Shown one piece after another: positions 20,298-21,258 of a stretch of DNA of 21,258 nt (the stretch's first letter is position 1; each line of letters starts with the position of its first letter). The stretch covers positions 1-21,258 of the IMG/VR virus record IMGVR_UViG_3300042390_000739; one strand, 5' to 3'. The stretch is from a virus. The notes beneath the pieces are model-generated. The model saw only the letters and a program-made list of their open reading frames with translations. It made no database searches and was not told the DNA's origin. Position numbers and translations under genes: made by a program.

Positions 20298-21258
20298 TTA
20301 ATTGTTCCAACCAACTTCTTTGATGATCGGAATCCACTGTTTTCGTAAATCCATCATGCTTGCTTCAAAACCTTTGGGATTTTGCTCCCTAGGCTCTGCA
20401 AACATTAAATTATCTCTAATAAATTGCTTACCTTCTGGACTGTTAATTGCAGTCCTAAAATTTACAACATACCAGTCTATAATTTCTTTGTTTGTTCCCT
20501 TGGGGAATATAATACCCCATGCGGCATACACATTCATGCCCGGAACAAAGTCTTTCATTAAAGGCACATCTTTAAGACCTTCTAAGCGATATTCGCTAGT
20601 AAGTGCAATGATTTTAACCTTGCCTGATTTTACCAAGGTGTTAGCAACTGCAACAGGAATAATACCAAATTCTAAGTGGCCACCCGCAACATCCTGACCT
20701 GCTTGCGCAGGGCCTTTATAAGGTATAGTTTTAATAAGTGATCTGTTGCCTTTAATGTTATACATCATGTATTCGTAGGCAAGTTTGTGAGCACCAGAAC
20801 CTGCGGCGATACTGATTGGCTTTTGTGGGTTCTTCATACGGTCCATAAACTCTCTAGGAGTGTTCGTAGGACTTTCGTGATGGGCAATAATAGCCAGAGG
20901 GCTCTTTGCCAATGTTAATCCGTATTCGAAATCGTCAAGTTGGTATCTCTTGTTTTCTGGATTGGCAAACTCAGCAGTGACCCAAATACCTTGATGACTT
21001 GCAATATAGATGTGATGGCCGTCATTGGGCAATTTAACAAAGTGATTCATACCTATGGTGCCATCACCACCTGGACGATTTTCCACAATAAAACTAATCT
21101 TAGGATTAGCCTTTTCTATAAGACTGCTAAATCCTCTAAAACTTAGTTCATTACCTGATCCTGGAGCGAACCCAATAACTGTTGTTATGGGTTTGGTTGG
21201 CTCCCATGCGTGTGCCGCAACACTTATTAATAGCGATATTGCTATTAAAATTTTCTTC
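20298..21258 (-). CDS. tctC: TctC/Bug-family periplasmic solute-binding protein, start just outside the window
   Basis: About 320 residues are visible or implied. The frame is open to the right edge; the first full codons read KKILIAISLLISVAAHAW, a signal peptide, and the single preceding G is probably the last base of the ATG, so perhaps only two bases are missing. A GTG at 21086 is internal, not the start. Family landmarks are TTVIGFAPGSGNELSFRGFS, then VENRPGGDGTIGMNHFVKLP, KPISIAAGSGAHKLAYEYMM, IPYKGPAQAGQDVAGGHLEF, KIIALTSEYRLEGLKDVPLM and NVYAAWGIIFPKGTNKE. Bug proteins bind carboxylates for tripartite tricarboxylate transporters and are very numerous in betaproteobacteria. The TctA/TctB membrane parts are not in the window. 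Confidence 0.9.
   Translation of the reverse strand, partial: KKILIAISLLISVAAHAWEPTKPITTVIGFAPGSGNELSFRGFSSLIEKANPKISFIVENRPGGDGTIGMNHFVKLPNDGHHIYIASHQGIWVTAEFANPENKRYQLDDFEYGLTLAKSPLAIIAHHESPTNTPREFMDRMKNPQKPISIAAGSGAHKLAYEYMMYNIKGNRSLIKTIPYKGPAQAGQDVAGGHLEFGIIPVAVANTLVKSGKVKIIALTSEYRLEGLKDVPLMKDFVPGMNVYAAWGIIFPKGTNKEIIDWYVVNFRTAINSPEGKQFIRDNLMFAEPREQNPKGFEASMMDLRKQWIPIIKEVGWNN

Noticed and set aside
20302-20697. 131-codon plus-strand frame opposite tctC
   Set aside because: It is antisense to a clear TctC protein, has no Shine-Dalgarno or recognisable domain, and its codons mirror the real gene.
21084-21086. GTG at 21086 as the start of the TctC-like gene
   Set aside because: The frame stays open to the window edge and encodes a signal peptide and the first conserved TctC motif, so the true start is upstream.
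1-21258. Bacterial chromosome or integrated prophage instead of phage genome
   Set aside because: Cellular-type genes (dnaK, clpS, csgG, tctC) raise the possibility, but no housekeeping operon, attachment site or integrase is seen, and marine-phage-type small genes, late-type octamers and overlaps run through the whole window. Flanking sequence would settle it.

Overview
The window looks like part of the genome of a T4-like tailed phage that infects a proteobacterium, not a bacterial chromosome. The evidence for a phage is: long same-strand runs of small genes joined by TAATG or ATGA overlaps; several genes of types I recall from marine T4-like phages (DUF2452, DUF3307, a zinc metallopeptidase, twin one-TM proteins, small orphan genes); a GIY-YIG/NUMOD3 endonuclease; a protein starting with a T4-type capsid-targeting peptide; and a recurring TATAAATA-like octamer ahead of genes, as at T4 late promoters. 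A permuted tmRNA, a PcyX-type bilin reductase and a TctC-type binding protein fit an alpha- or betaproteobacterial host. The assignment to a phage and host is inference; no head, tail or replication gene is in the window.

Layout. Bases 1-3600 (minus strand) hold a truncated small gene, the homing endonuclease, a 2-Cys peroxiredoxin with its own sigma70-like promoter, a DUF4214 surface-type protein, a DUF2452 protein, a two-piece (circularly permuted) tmRNA with a 27-residue tag frame, and a cold-shock protein just upstream of it. Bases 3715-5773 (plus strand) are a tightly coupled six-gene operon: two paralogous membrane proteins around a 59-aa protein, a lipoprotein, a 62-aa protein and a fatty-acid desaturase. 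Bases 5774-13870 (minus strand) are a surface and signalling cluster: CsgF, the CsgG outer-membrane channel, a curlin-repeat protein, a FecR-domain protein, a second curlin-repeat protein with a discoidin-like domain, two small proteins, and a CHASE2 adenylate cyclase. Bases 13933-17789 (minus strand) hold DUF3307, a probable capsid-internal protein, a metallopeptidase, the bilin reductase PcyX, heme oxygenase and ClpS. Bases 17845-21258 hold Hsp20, full-length DnaK and a TctC/Bug solute-binding protein cut by the window edge.

How the parts may work together. Most of the window is host-modifying (auxiliary) gene content. Proteostasis: tmRNA tagging, ClpS, Hsp20, DnaK and CspA. Heme conversion to a bilin pigment: heme oxygenase plus PcyX. 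Cell surface: an export channel with two candidate amyloid-like substrates, in a gene run with a FecR protein and a cAMP-type cyclase. Membrane and stress: desaturase and peroxiredoxin. dnaK and hsp20 share a leader hairpin that pairs the whole Shine-Dalgarno sequence, a candidate RNA thermometer. The curli/FecR/cyclase cluster and the phage-borne permuted tmRNA are the most unusual items.
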